The notes: a model not told the origin generated them from the letters alone. 64,000 nucleotides of DNA from Myxococcales bacterium (GCA_020633315.1 JACKDV010000006.1:1-64000); one strand, 5' to 3'; positions 24,135-35,614 are shown, numbered from the stretch's first letter. Numbers and translations: made by a program.

Positions 24135-24633
24135 GGAGCCGGCTGGGCTCGAGGGGCTCGTCCCAGGCCCAGCGAACCGAGTCGAAGCCCCCCTGGAGGA
24201 AACGGCGTGCTCGGTGAACGGGGTTGCCCAGCGCATGCTCGGTCGTGCCGAGCTTCTGCTCCTCGAGCAACAGGAAATCCGGCGGGGACAGCAGATCCAG
24301 GAGCGTCAGCGGATCTCGCAAGAACACCAGGGTGAAGTACTGGATGTGATAGATGGTCCGCTCTCCTCGTGCAGAGCGCGAGGCCTCGGGTCCCCACACG
24401 ATCGGCTCGTCGTGGATCGGCTCGACCCGGAAGTCTCGGCCTGCAACGAGGGGCTCCATCTCCTCGGTGGCCTCGCGGAGCGCCGCTTGGCCCCAGTCGT
24501 CCAGCTCGTCCTCTTCGACGTGGCCGCCCACGAGGCTCCAGTCTCCCCACTTCTCGTGGCGCCTCAGCAGCAGCGCGGGTCCGGTGCTCAGGGGGATCCG
24601 GATGAGGGTGTAGACGACATTCGAGTGTCTCAT
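24088..24633 (-). CDS. NUDIX hydrolase
   Basis: A 181-residue stand-alone NUDIX protein. The NUDIX helix reads GGHVEEDELDD, then WGQAALREATEEM; the REATEE catalytic core is intact, but there are two more residues than in the classic Gx5Ex7REUXEE spacing. The N-terminal strand VVYTLIRIPLSTGPALLLRRH and WSLVGGHVE are typical. Expected action is hydrolysis of a nucleoside diphosphate linked to another group; the substrate is unknown. It is translationally coupled to the upstream kinase-NUDIX fusion (ATGA overlap at 24630-24633). Its last 47 bp are antisense to the end of the kinase-like gene, so the two transcripts have complementary tails. Confidence 0.88.
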   Translation of the reverse strand: MRHSNVVYTLIRIPLSTGPALLLRRHEKWGDWSLVGGHVEEDELDDWGQAALREATEEMEPLVAGRDFRVEPIHDEPIVWGPEASRSARGERTIYHIQYFTLVFLRDPLTLLDLLSPPDFLLLEEQKLGTTEHALGNPVHRARRFLQGGFDSVRWAWDEPLEPSRLPIGMQARSSVSGATG

Positions 24634-25994
24634 TGCGAAACGCCTCCTCCGCGGCGGACCTCGTGATCGAGGAGGTCACGAGACCAGGACTCCAGCTGCA
24701 GCTCGCCTCCTGCGCTGGCCATGCGAGCGTGCAGCTCGGTGGGGCGGACCAGCTCCTGTAGCTTGATCCGCGTGCGATTGCGGTCACGCTTGAACACCTT
24801 GCCCGTCAGGGACCGGGCGAGCTCCGCATTGGGGATCTCGAGATCGAAGACGATGCCCAGGTGACGGACCTCCCTGGGATTCCTGCTCCACACCAGCACC
24901 CACGGCCGGAGCTCCGAGTCCAGCCTCGCGAGGTAGAAGTCCTCCTTGAGGCGCTCCTCCAGCGCAGACGAGGCCATGGCCACCACGTCCGTGCCGCTCG
25001 CGTCGGGGCGAGGAACGTGGCAACCCTTCCACAGGAGATCGCGCCCGAAGGTCACCCGCTTCTCGTCATCCTCGGCCGAGCGTCGCACCAGCAGCACCTT
25101 CCCGTCGTTGCGGAGCACCGCCGCCGCGACGAGCTGGACGAAGCCCTCGTCTCGTTCCAGCACCGACCGGGGGCGAGACACCACCTCACGCTGGATCGCC
25201 CCGATGCTCGATGCGAGGTCGAGGACCGGCTGATCGCCGAACAACGCCTCGGCCGTCGCACGGGGGATCGCGGCGATCTCGGGATCGACCCAATGATGCA
25301 TCCGCTCGATCAGGGCCGAGGCGAGGTGATGATGCACATGCCGCGGCTCGTGCTCGCTCGTGTCGATGTCGACGAAGTTGAACAGGTCGTCCACGTCCTC
25401 CCGGACCGTCGCGAGCACGGAGTTGTATCGCGAGAGGAACTTCCCGCTGACGATGCTCCCGCTGCGGGGCACGAGCAGGCTCGCGTTCTCCCGCTGCATC
25501 GCGACCTCGGGCGTCACGGTGAGCACACAGGTGAGGTCGGTGAGCGAGCGCCAGCGATCGAGCAGGGCAAAGTCTCGAAAGATCTTCCGCTCCTCGGGCG
25601 TCACCTGACCCGCCCGGCTCTGATCCTCCAGCCACACGATCGAGTCGAAGACCCCGCGGTCCAGCAGCAGGATGTCCGCCTCCGTGTCGAGGTTCTCGAG
25701 CATGGACGCGATCATCGTGGTGGTCGTCCACGTGTTGAAGAAGAAGTGCCCCTTCATCGCGATGGGGCAATCGGATGCCCGCTCGCGCATGAGCTGCACC
25801 TGATAGCCGCACTCCTTGAAGAAGCTCTTGAGGACGTGGAGGGCCGAGGTCTTGCCCGCCTTGGGCGTCCCTGCGAGCTCCACCACGTAGGGCCGCCGGG
25901 CCTGCCGACGCACGATGGACAGCAGGGTCTTGGCCCGCTGCTCCAGCTCCTCGGGAGAGGCGAGCCCCGAGCTCGACGATGGCGAGGAGGTCAC
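24630..25994 (-). CDS. P-loop kinase fused to a NUDIX-like domain
   Basis: A 454-residue fusion starting with GTG 25994. Walker A is at residues 42-50 (GTPKAGKTS), preceded by the hydrophobic strand YVVELA. A dNK/thymidylate-kinase-like active-site motif, DRGVFDSIVWL, follows near residue 110. The region up to about 235 completes the kinase-like fold. The second domain (about 280-450) opens with the NUDIX-like strand VAAAVLRNDGKVLLVRRS, but the helix has SALEERLKEDF in place of REUXEE, so hydrolysis is doubtful and it may only bind. A kinase and NUDIX fold in one protein, followed by a separate NUDIX enzyme, suggests processing of a specific nucleotide. A perfect 16-bp inverted repeat covers its start codon. 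Confidence 0.75.
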   Translation of the reverse strand: MTSSPSSSSGLASPEELEQRAKTLLSIVRRQARRPYVVELAGTPKAGKTSALHVLKSFFKECGYQVQLMRERASDCPIAMKGHFFFNTWTTTTMIASMLENLDTEADILLLDRGVFDSIVWLEDQSRAGQVTPEERKIFRDFALLDRWRSLTDLTCVLTVTPEVAMQRENASLLVPRSGSIVSGKFLSRYNSVLATVREDVDDLFNFVDIDTSEHEPRHVHHHLASALIERMHHWVDPEIAAIPRATAEALFGDQPVLDLASSIGAIQREVVSRPRSVLERDEGFVQLVAAAVLRNDGKVLLVRRSAEDDEKRVTFGRDLLWKGCHVPRPDASGTDVVAMASSALEERLKEDFYLARLDSELRPWVLVWSRNPREVRHLGIVFDLEIPNAELARSLTGKVFKRDRNRTRIKLQELVRPTELHARMASAGGELQLESWSRDLLDHEVRRGGGVSQ

Positions 25995-26005
25995 TGCCCG
26001 CAGTG
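25990..26005. promoter_or_regulatory. Perfect 16-bp inverted repeat over the start of the kinase-NUDIX gene
   Basis: The sequence TCACTGCCCGCAGTGA is a perfect inverted repeat with 7-bp arms and a 2-bp spacer. It includes the GTG start codon (25992-25994) of the minus-strand kinase-NUDIX gene. It could be an operator for autoregulation, or fold in the mRNA and hide the start. Half-site echoes (CACTG) lie just upstream at 26009. Its role is inference from position. Confidence 0.4.
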
Positions 26006-26160
26006 AACCACTGAACGGACGCGCCGTGTGCGCCTTCCTGACACTCCTCGAGCCACCCGAGGCGAGGCTCCATCGATCGCCCTCACCGAAGATCGTGTGT
26101 TGCTGCTCCCACGACCGGAGGTCAGGCTACCTACGTCACTCGCCCCACCCCGTCGAGCCC

Positions 26161-27138
26161 GTGGACCCAGCAACGGACGAGACCTTCACGTGGACCGGAG
26201 CCACGGCGCTGAGCCGTGCGCCCCAGGTGGAGCGCGAGCTGGACCACGTGGGCGAGGCGATCGCCCGCACCTGCGAGTCGTCGTTCCCGCGCTGGGCGGG
26301 CTACCGGATCCAGGAGGACCGACTGCAGGGCTCGATCCGCGGCCGCCGCTACCGGATCTCCCGCCGCGGCTTCGTGGCGCAGGTGAGCGTGCAGCTCTTC
26401 GCCATCGGGACCGGCTACCGCCGCGACGTGGGGCCCCCGCTGCGCATGCGCGTGGACGGCCGGGCTCGCCTCGCTCCCCCCGCTCCCCCGCCGCGGCTCC
26501 CCCTCGTGGGCATCACCCTGGGCTGCGGCGTGCTGGCCGTGGCGGGGGTGCTGGTGGGCCTGGGAGGCTACGGCTGGGTGGAGATCGACCGCGCCCCCAG
26601 CCTCTCGCCCATGGTCGACGCCATGGGGATCGTGACCGCGGCCCTGTTCGTGGCGCTCGCGCTCGGCCTGATCGAGGCGGTGCTGCGTCAGGGCGCCGCG
26701 ATGCCGTGGGCCGAGCTGCGCGCGGAGCTGCGCTCGTGGTTGCGCTGGCCGGGCCAGCGCGCGGCCGATCGTCGCCGCTGGTCCTCGCTGCACGAGCAGC
26801 TCGCGTCCGCCTGCGCGGGCTGGGGCCAGCTCGAGCCCGATCACTCGCGCCCGATCACTCGCGCCGCGCCGCCGCGGCCAGGTGAGCGCCCGCGGTGCGT
26901 CGCTCCTGCCACGCCCGCTGGAGCTCCGCGATCGCCTCCGCTGGCTCTCGCAGCGTCCACGCCCCACGGTCCCGCCACAGCCCCAGGCGCTCCAGGGTCT
27001 GCACCGCATCGCGGGCGTCGAAGTCCACCGCCACCCCGAAGCGCTGGTCGAGCCAGCGCGACACCTCTGCGCGCAGCTCCTCCGTGCTGGTCACCCCCGA
27101 GCGCCGCACCACCAGGTAGGCCAGCAGCGACTCCTTGA
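26161..27138 (+). CDS. Predicted membrane protein, 3' end probably frameshifted
   Basis: The coding signal starts at GTG 26161 and is convincing to about 26840. A basic N-terminal domain of about 105 residues (with WAGYRIQEDRLQGSIRGRRYRIS) is followed by two membrane segments (about residues 118-140 and 156-180) and a basic cytoplasmic tail. Beyond 26840 the frame continues to 27138 only as Pro/Ala/Arg-rich sequence antisense to the DUF3754-like gene. A 14-bp tandem duplication lies exactly there. Removing one copy would move the frame to a stop at 26885 and give a protein of about 237 residues. I do not recognise the family. Confidence 0.45.
   Translation: MDPATDETFTWTGATALSRAPQVERELDHVGEAIARTCESSFPRWAGYRIQEDRLQGSIRGRRYRISRRGFVAQVSVQLFAIGTGYRRDVGPPLRMRVDGRARLAPPAPPPRLPLVGITLGCGVLAVAGVLVGLGGYGWVEIDRAPSLSPMVDAMGIVTAALFVALALGLIEAVLRQGAAMPWAELRAELRSWLRWPGQRAADRRRWSSLHEQLASACAGWGQLEPDHSRPITRAAPPRPGERPRCVAPATPAGAPRSPPLALAASTPHGPATAPGAPGSAPHRGRRSPPPPRSAGRASATPLRAAPPCWSPPSAAPPGRPAATP
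26835..26864. repeat. 14-bp tandem duplication at a convergent gene end
   Basis: Two adjacent copies of cccgatcactcgcg occupy 26836-26849 and 26850-26863. Because 14 is not a multiple of 3, the duplication shifts the frame of the plus-strand membrane-protein gene. The minus-strand DUF3754-like gene takes its TGA from within the second copy (26855-26857), and the first copy holds the same TGA. Confidence 0.8.
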
Positions 27139-28060
27139 GCTCCTCGTTGCCGATGCTGGCCACCAGCTGGTCGAGCACTCCCGCGTTGTTGGCCACGTTC
27201 TGGTAGTAGAGGTGGTGGGTCATCTGGCTCAGGCGCAGGCGCTTGGCCCGGCGATAGCCCAGGAACGAGCGCACCGACAGCCCGCCCAGCGCGAGCACGG
27301 CCAGCCACAGCATCTGGGTGGCCGCCACCGTGGTCTCGAACAGCTTGGCCAGCACCCCGCCCATCGCCCCCAGGCTGCCGCCGAGCACCTTGAGGCGATC
27401 GAGCGCCCCCATCTGCACCTCGGCGTGGGGCAGCAGGGCCTCCACGTCGGCCACCGGGATCTCGCGGAACAGCTTGAGGTTGAGCTCGTCCTCCCCCTTG
27501 GCCCGGAACACCACGGCCAGGCGCCGGTACAGCTCCACCTCGTGCTCCTGCCCCCGGATCGGCCGCCGCAGGCTCCTCACCGAGCGCCGGGCCGTGGTGC
27601 GGCCGCGCACCCACAGCTCGATGGTCTCCAGGCGCTCGGGCTCGAAGCGGATCCGCACCCCCTGCGAGTTGGCGGCGCGCAGGGCCGCGTCGAGCTGCAC
27701 GTCGTCGAGCGACTCGTAGTTGGCCTTGTCGAGCAGGTACGAGACCAGCGGGCCCAGCCCGGCCGCCCGCGTGGCGAGCTGCTCGGCGCCTCCCACCAGC
27801 AGGGTGTCGCGCGCGGGGTTGTGCGGATCGTAGGCCCGGTCCACGCCGCGCCGCAGCTCCTCGATCTCCTGCGAGACCACCCGCTCCAGGCCCTCGGCCA
27901 GCGCCCGCAGATCGTCGCCGCCGATCGACAGGCTCGCCGCGTCGTCCACCAGGGCGTCGACCAGATCGTCGGGCCGCACCGGGATGTAGCGATCGTCGGG
28001 TAGCTGCACGCCCATCGTGGAGACGGGGGTGGGTACGCGACGCGCCGGGGCCTGGGCCAT
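26855..28060 (-). CDS. DUF3754/TMEM143-like membrane-associated protein
   Basis: A 401-residue protein. The central region (about residues 165-300) reads like DUF3754: ELYRRLAVVFR, LKLFREIPVADVEALLPHAEVQM, then one or two membrane segments (about 258-280) and a LYYQNVANNAGVL segment. The C-terminal part is helical with a winged-helix-like SRWLDQRFG section. ATG 28060 is the longest start; ATG 28015 (MGVQLPDDRYIPV) is equally possible. Family members occur in mitochondria and bacteria without a firm biochemical role. It lies about 105 bp downstream of the export operon on the same strand and converges with the membrane-protein gene at 26161. Confidence 0.65.
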   Translation of the reverse strand: MAQAPARRVPTPVSTMGVQLPDDRYIPVRPDDLVDALVDDAASLSIGGDDLRALAEGLERVVSQEIEELRRGVDRAYDPHNPARDTLLVGGAEQLATRAAGLGPLVSYLLDKANYESLDDVQLDAALRAANSQGVRIRFEPERLETIELWVRGRTTARRSVRSLRRPIRGQEHEVELYRRLAVVFRAKGEDELNLKLFREIPVADVEALLPHAEVQMGALDRLKVLGGSLGAMGGVLAKLFETTVAATQMLWLAVLALGGLSVRSFLGYRRAKRLRLSQMTHHLYYQNVANNAGVLDQLVASIGNEELKESLLAYLVVRRSGVTSTEELRAEVSRWLDQRFGVAVDFDARDAVQTLERLGLWRDRGAWTLREPAEAIAELQRAWQERRTAGAHLAAAARRE

Positions 28061-28165
28061 TGCAGTCGTGGAGAGTAGCCCATCCCCGACTGGCGGCGAT
28101 CGCCCGGGCCCCGCCGGCGTCGTCCGTGGCCCCCCGGGCAGCCCCCGGGCCCGGCCCGCGACGGC

Positions 28166-29383
28166 TCAGCGCCAGGTGACCATGGTGCCATCCTGCACGC
28201 GGTCGCTCGGGTGCAGGATCACCCGCTCGCCCTCCTGCAGGCCGTCCACGATCTGCGCCTGCAGCCCGTTGCGGCGGCCGATCTCCACCGGCACCAGCGA
28301 GGCCACGCCCTCGCGGGCCACGAACACCGCCCAGCCCTCGTCGTGCCGGAACAGCGCCGACGAGGGCAGCTCGAGCACGTCGTCGGCCCGCCAGATCGTG
28401 ATCTTGGCCTCCACGCGGTAGCCGTCGCCCAAGCTGCTCCACTCCTCGTAGGGCTGATCGATGTCGAGCACCGCGTTGACCCGCTGCTCCTCCACCCCCA
28501 GCGAGGACAGGCGCGTGAAGGCCGAGGGCTCCACCAGCCGCACGTTGGCCCGCAGCGGCTCGCCGCCCCAGCGCTCGATGGCCGCGGGAGCTCCCCGCTC
28601 GATCTGCACCGCGTCGCGGGTGAGCACGTCCACCACCACCTCGAGCGCGGCGGGATCGCCCAGCTCCACCAAGGGCGCGCCGGCCGGGACCACGCCCTCG
28701 CTCTCCTGGATGACCTTGAGCACCCGCCCCGTGATCGGGCTGGTCACCTCGAGCTGCTCGGAGGGCTCGTCCCCCTGGCTGCTGTCGAAGCGACCGAGCA
28801 CCGACTCGGCCATGCGCAGCTCGTGGTCGGCCACCCGCGACGCGAACTCGGCCGAGGTCAGCTCGGCCCGGCGGGTGCGCTCGTCGAGCAGCAGGCGCTC
28901 GAGGGTCACCTTGCTCTCCACCCCCTGGCTCACCAGCGGACGGATCTGCTCGACCTCCTGCTCGGCATACTTGAGCGCCGCCTTGGCGCGGACGATCTGC
29001 GCCTTGGACTGCTTGGTCCCCGCCTTGGCCGCCGCCACCCGGGCCTCGGCCTGCTCGCGCGTGCGCACGTCCATCAGCGGCGTGTCCACGGGCACGATGC
29101 GCGCGATCACCTGCCCCTGCTCCACCTGATCGCCGGGGTGCAGCTCGATGCGGGCCAGCTTGCCGGACAGCGGGGCCGAGACCACGTAGCGGTCCTTGAT
29201 CCGCGAGCGGCCGTCCTCGCTCACCGTCACCGTCAGCTCGCCGCGCGCGACACCGGTGGTCTCCACCGGCACCGGCTTGGGCATCCACGCCAGCACCACC
29301 ATCGCCGCCACCGCCCCCAGGAACACGATGATCAGCCCGCGCTTGATCCACCGGACGACGGCCCGTCGCTTCTTGCTCGCCAT
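28166..29383 (-). CDS. HlyD/MacA-type membrane-fusion protein
   Basis: A 405-residue periplasmic adaptor of a tripartite efflux system. One N-terminal membrane segment (about residues 15-35) is followed by a beta-barrel entry, the biotinyl-lipoyl half-motif (VSAPLSGKLARIELHPGDQVEQGQVIA), a long coiled-coil hairpin (about 105-190), the second lipoyl half (ITGRVLKVIQESEGVVPAGAPLVELG) and a C-terminal barrel domain. It would link the inner-membrane ABC permease to an outer-membrane channel. It is 7 bp downstream of the permease gene, completing the ATPase-permease-adaptor operon. No TolC-like gene is in the window. Confidence 0.9.
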   Translation of the reverse strand: MASKKRRAVVRWIKRGLIIVFLGAVAAMVVLAWMPKPVPVETTGVARGELTVTVSEDGRSRIKDRYVVSAPLSGKLARIELHPGDQVEQGQVIARIVPVDTPLMDVRTREQAEARVAAAKAGTKQSKAQIVRAKAALKYAEQEVEQIRPLVSQGVESKVTLERLLLDERTRRAELTSAEFASRVADHELRMAESVLGRFDSSQGDEPSEQLEVTSPITGRVLKVIQESEGVVPAGAPLVELGDPAALEVVVDVLTRDAVQIERGAPAAIERWGGEPLRANVRLVEPSAFTRLSSLGVEEQRVNAVLDIDQPYEEWSSLGDGYRVEAKITIWRADDVLELPSSALFRHDEGWAVFVAREGVASLVPVEIGRRNGLQAQIVDGLQEGERVILHPSDRVQDGTMVTWR

Positions 29384-29390
29384 GCTTCGC

Positions 29391-32488
<3,098 letters not shown>

Positions 32489-32619
32489 GGGCCCAAGGTG
32501 CCCGCCCCCGGCGCTTCGTGCAATGGCGGACCCGCGCTCGACCCCACCGCGACGGGCCCGAGGGCCGCAAAATGTGCGGAGAACGGCGTGGGGCGTGCTA
32601 CGGTGAGTCGAGCCGCTCG

Positions 32620-32793
32620 ATGGTCACCAAGCTCATCGCCCTTGCGTTCGTCGCCATCGTGCTCGGGCGGGTGCTCCTGGGCGCCCGCCTGCGGGAGCTG
32701 AGCGCCTGGTTCCACCGCTTCATCGACGTGACGCTGGTGGTGCTCGCGGTGGTCTACGGCACCTGGTTGGTGAGGCTGCTGCTCAGCCGCTGA
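32620..32793 (+). CDS. Small membrane protein, 57 residues
   Basis: A short reading frame with two hydrophobic segments (about residues 5-20 and 33-54) separated by a basic-amphipathic loop (RLRELSAWFHRF). ATG 32620 removes a non-protein-like N-terminus of a longer frame from 32518. It is divergent from the export operon, and I do not recognise it. The clear membrane pattern makes chance unlikely, but the short length keeps confidence modest. Confidence 0.5.
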   Translation: MVTKLIALAFVAIVLGRVLLGARLRELSAWFHRFIDVTLVVLAVVYGTWLVRLLLSR

Positions 32794-32999
32794 TCTCGCC
32801 CTACGGCAGGCCCGCCCCGCCGTCCTGCAGCAGGTAGGCCGCCACCGTGGTGGCCTCGAGCCGCGCGCGCAGGCAGTCGCGGCAGGCGAGCGCACCGTCG
32901 GCCGCGACGGTGTCACGGTGTCCCATGGGACCCCGAGCCCGGGCGCTCACCCCAGGTGCCCCGGATCCCACGCGCCCGGGGTTGGTCCGCATCTTGCTC

Positions 33000-33845
33000 A
33001 TGCCGACCACCATGATCGATCCCATCCACGCCCATGGCCTACGTCGCCTGTGTCTCTCGCTCGTGCTCGTCGCTCCCCTCGGCTGCGAGGACCCCTCCGA
33101 ATTCGACCTCGAGGACGAGGGTGAGCTGCCCGACGACGCCGACGAGGAGGAGCTGGTCGAGCTCCGCTGGAGCACGCCCCTGAGCAACGTCCCCACCCTC
33201 GTGACCTCGATGAACGCCGACTACCAGGGCTTCAACGGCGGCTGCTGGGACACCGCGCCCAACGGCAACGTGCGGCCGTTCCAGCAGTACCCCTGCCACG
33301 CCGAGGACAACCAGCTCTGGTACTTCCGCAGCGCGCCCGGGGGCGGGTTCACGATCCACTCCAAGGACGACGACGACCTGTGCCTCGACGTGCCCAGCAA
33401 CAACTTCAGCGCCGGGCAGGACCTGCAGATGTACCCCTGCCACGGCGGCGCCAACCAGATCTGGAGCGTCTTCGTGCGCGACGGTCAGTCGGCGACGATC
33501 CGGCCGCGCAACCACAACGACCTGTGCGTGGACGTGGAGTGGGGCGTGGTGACCAACCAGTCGCCGATCCAGCTCTACCCCTGCCACGGCGGCAGCAACC
33601 AGGCCTGGCGCTTCCACGACTACCTGGGCAGCGACAACCTCTCGTGCGACCTCTCGATCAAGTTCGGCTCGTACCCCGTGTTCGCGGGGACGCGCCGCAG
33701 CTTCCGCGTGTCCAACCGCAACACGCTGTGCTCGGCCGACCTCCACCCCGACACGGTGAGCTGCTCCGATTCCACCGACTGGCTGGTGGTCGACAGCCCG
33801 TGGGGCTCGGACGACTTCCACGTGCGCTGCTTCTCGGCCGGGTGA
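33000..33845 (+). CDS. Ricin-type beta-trefoil lectin lipoprotein
   Basis: A 281-residue predicted lipoprotein. The signal peptide ends with VAPLGC (Cys29) from ATG 33000; ATG 33012 is an equal alternative. An acidic linker follows, then a beta-trefoil of about 130 residues with three QxW motifs (NQLWYF, NQIWSV, NQAWRF) and matching CH repeats (YPCHAED, YPCHGGA, YPCHGGS), one per trefoil lobe. The C-terminal 60 residues contain three more Cys residues and no known domain. Ricin-type trefoils bind galactose-like or other glycans, so a surface glycan-binding role is likely. A strong hairpin lies just after the stop. Confidence 0.88.
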   Translation: MPTTMIDPIHAHGLRRLCLSLVLVAPLGCEDPSEFDLEDEGELPDDADEEELVELRWSTPLSNVPTLVTSMNADYQGFNGGCWDTAPNGNVRPFQQYPCHAEDNQLWYFRSAPGGGFTIHSKDDDDLCLDVPSNNFSAGQDLQMYPCHGGANQIWSVFVRDGQSATIRPRNHNDLCVDVEWGVVTNQSPIQLYPCHGGSNQAWRFHDYLGSDNLSCDLSIKFGSYPVFAGTRRSFRVSNRNTLCSADLHPDTVSCSDSTDWLVVDSPWGSDDFHVRCFSAG

Positions 33846-33854
33846 GCCCGCCGC

Positions 33855-33884
33855 CCGGGCCACGCTCGCGCGGGCGTGGCCCGG
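33855..33884. terminator. Hairpin between convergent genes
   Basis: An 11-bp perfect stem (33855-33865 with 33874-33884) and an 8-base loop lie 10 bp after the lectin stop and 10 bp before the end of the convergent lipoprotein gene. Position and symmetry fit a bidirectional terminator. There is no U-run, as is common at high GC. Confidence 0.6.
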
Positions 33885-33893
33885 CCTCGACGC

Positions 33894-34481
33894 TCAGCGA
33901 CCGGGCAGGCAGGGGCCGGTCCATGCCGCGGTCGCGGGCGGCAGCGGCAGCGCCCCGCGATGATCGGCCCCGGGATGCGTGGTCACCTCCTCGAGCACGG
34001 TGGCGCTGAGGTAGCCGCGGCACTGCGTGCCCTCGCCGTCGACCAGCGGGACGACGTAGCCGATCCCCGCGCCGAAGGCCTCGTGCTTCACCGGGCCGAA
34101 GAGGGGCACGACCCGCCCCGACTCGACCACGCCGATCACGTTGCTCAGGTCGCTCGATGGCCACACCGCGCAGGAGCGGACGCGGATGCCCTCGGGGTGC
34201 CTGGCGAGGCGACCGGAGGCGCCGGAGTAGGCCCGCAGCTCGCCCATGCCCGGCCCGCGCACGCAGTCCCCCGTCACCAACACCGGGCGCAGCTCGGCGG
34301 GCTCGAGCGGCGACGGGCTCGGTGCGACGCGCTCGCGCGACGGCGGGGCGAGCTCGGACGGAGGCTCGGCCGAGGTGCACGCGACCACCACCACCAAGCC
34401 CAGGCCCAGGCCGTGGCGCCCCCGTCGGGTCCGAGGGCGAGCACCCACGGGCGGGTCGTACGTCTGGCGGGCGCCGGTCAT
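33894..34481 (-). CDS. Hypothetical lipoprotein
   Basis: A 195-residue predicted lipoprotein. From ATG 34481 the N-terminus is long and basic, followed by a hydrophobic stretch ending VVVAC. After a Pro/Ser linker the domain reads PVLVTGDCVRGPGMGELRAYSG, then RVRSCAVWPSS and further Cys residues (TQCRGYLSA, TGPCLPGR), suggesting two disulfides. The family is not recognised. It follows the lipoprotein gene 34493-35440 by 11 bp on the same strand, so the pair is likely co-transcribed. Confidence 0.55.
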   Translation of the reverse strand: MTGARQTYDPPVGARPRTRRGRHGLGLGLVVVVACTSAEPPSELAPPSRERVAPSPSPLEPAELRPVLVTGDCVRGPGMGELRAYSGASGRLARHPEGIRVRSCAVWPSSDLSNVIGVVESGRVVPLFGPVKHEAFGAGIGYVVPLVDGEGTQCRGYLSATVLEEVTTHPGADHRGALPLPPATAAWTGPCLPGR

Positions 34482-34492
34482 TCCCGCCGCGA

Positions 34493-35440
34493 TCAGTCGA
34501 CCCACAGCGTCTGCAGGGCGCCCTGGTCGAGCCCGGCCACGATCTCGCCCCAGGTGGCGCCGGAGCGCGGGGCCGCAGCGGGATCGAGCACCACGGGCAC
34601 CACCGTGGTCAGGCGCTCGGGCGGCGTGGAGCCCATGCTGATCGAGTAGACCAGCGTGAGCATCTCGTCCTCCTTGGGACACCGGCAGCTCACCAGGCCC
34701 TCCGAGATCCCGCGCGCGAGCAGGGCACAGCGCTGGTCGGGCGAGGTCGTGGCCACGGCCGAGAACGCGTGGGTGAGCCCGGGGCACGGGGGCATCGCCG
34801 CCTGGATCTCCCGGGCGGTCAGCATGGCGCGCTCGCTGGGATCGGCGTCGGCGAGCTTGGTGTGCAGCGCCGCGAGGCGCTCGGGGTCACGGGGCTGGGG
34901 CACGGGATCGCTCGGCTCCACGCTGAGCACCAGCGAGCCCTTCGGCTGCCCCGCATCGGCGAGGGTGCGGAACACCGCGGCGACCTCGGCCCGCGGCGTG
35001 TCGCCGCCGATCATCAGCGACCAGCGGGTCGCCCCCAGCTCCCCGCGCATCTTGGCGAACTCGCGGTCTTCCTCGAGCTGCCCCACCAGCCCGCCCACCG
35101 CGGTCTCCCGCCAGCCCACCTGCAGCGAGCCGGGCCGCATCTCGATGAGCCCCGAGCTCGGCTTGTTGGCGGACGCGGGCTTCCACGGCGCCAGCGGGAC
35201 CTCGTCGCTCACCACCCGCTCGCTCAGCTCGCACCAGCCGAGCATCTCCTGCTCGATCGCATTGCCGTGCGCAGCGTCGCATCCTCCCGCGGCCCCGGCC
35301 GCGCCGGCCTCCTTGCCGGGTGAGGGCTGCCCCACGTCCTGCGGGCCCGTGTCGGCCACCTTGCCCTCGCCGCTGCACGCCAGCGAGGCGAGCCCGAGCC
35401 AGGGGACCACGACGAGCGCGAGGGTGCGTACGGGTAGCAT
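34493..35440 (-). CDS. Hypothetical lipoprotein
   Basis: A 315-residue predicted lipoprotein. ATG 35440 opens a signal peptide ending LASLAC; a start six codons earlier is possible. After a Gly/Ala linker there is a domain with Cys residues in pairs (GGCDAAHG, GWCELSE). A segment around residues 125-165 (LMIGGDTPRAEVAAVFRTLADAG) resembles the periplasmic ExbD/TolR fold by pattern, but without its membrane helix. The C-terminus contains CRCPKEDEM. The function is unknown. It is the first gene of a two-lipoprotein unit. Confidence 0.55.
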   Translation of the reverse strand: MLPVRTLALVVVPWLGLASLACSGEGKVADTGPQDVGQPSPGKEAGAAGAAGGCDAAHGNAIEQEMLGWCELSERVVSDEVPLAPWKPASANKPSSGLIEMRPGSLQVGWRETAVGGLVGQLEEDREFAKMRGELGATRWSLMIGGDTPRAEVAAVFRTLADAGQPKGSLVLSVEPSDPVPQPRDPERLAALHTKLADADPSERAMLTAREIQAAMPPCPGLTHAFSAVATTSPDQRCALLARGISEGLVSCRCPKEDEMLTLVYSISMGSTPPERLTTVVPVVLDPAAAPRSGATWGEIVAGLDQGALQTLWVD

Positions 35441-35614
35441 GCGAGCGCACGCTACCACGAGCCGTCCCCGTTGCCGGCAAGGACCGCGTGGCCTGGTACC
35501 GCGGGGAGCTGTCGCGCGACGACCGGCTCGAGGTGAGCGGAGGGGCTGACCCGGGCTGGCGAGCCGAGGGTCGACGGCGGCGAGCGCCCGCGAGAGCGCG
35601 CCGCCGGACCGCGC

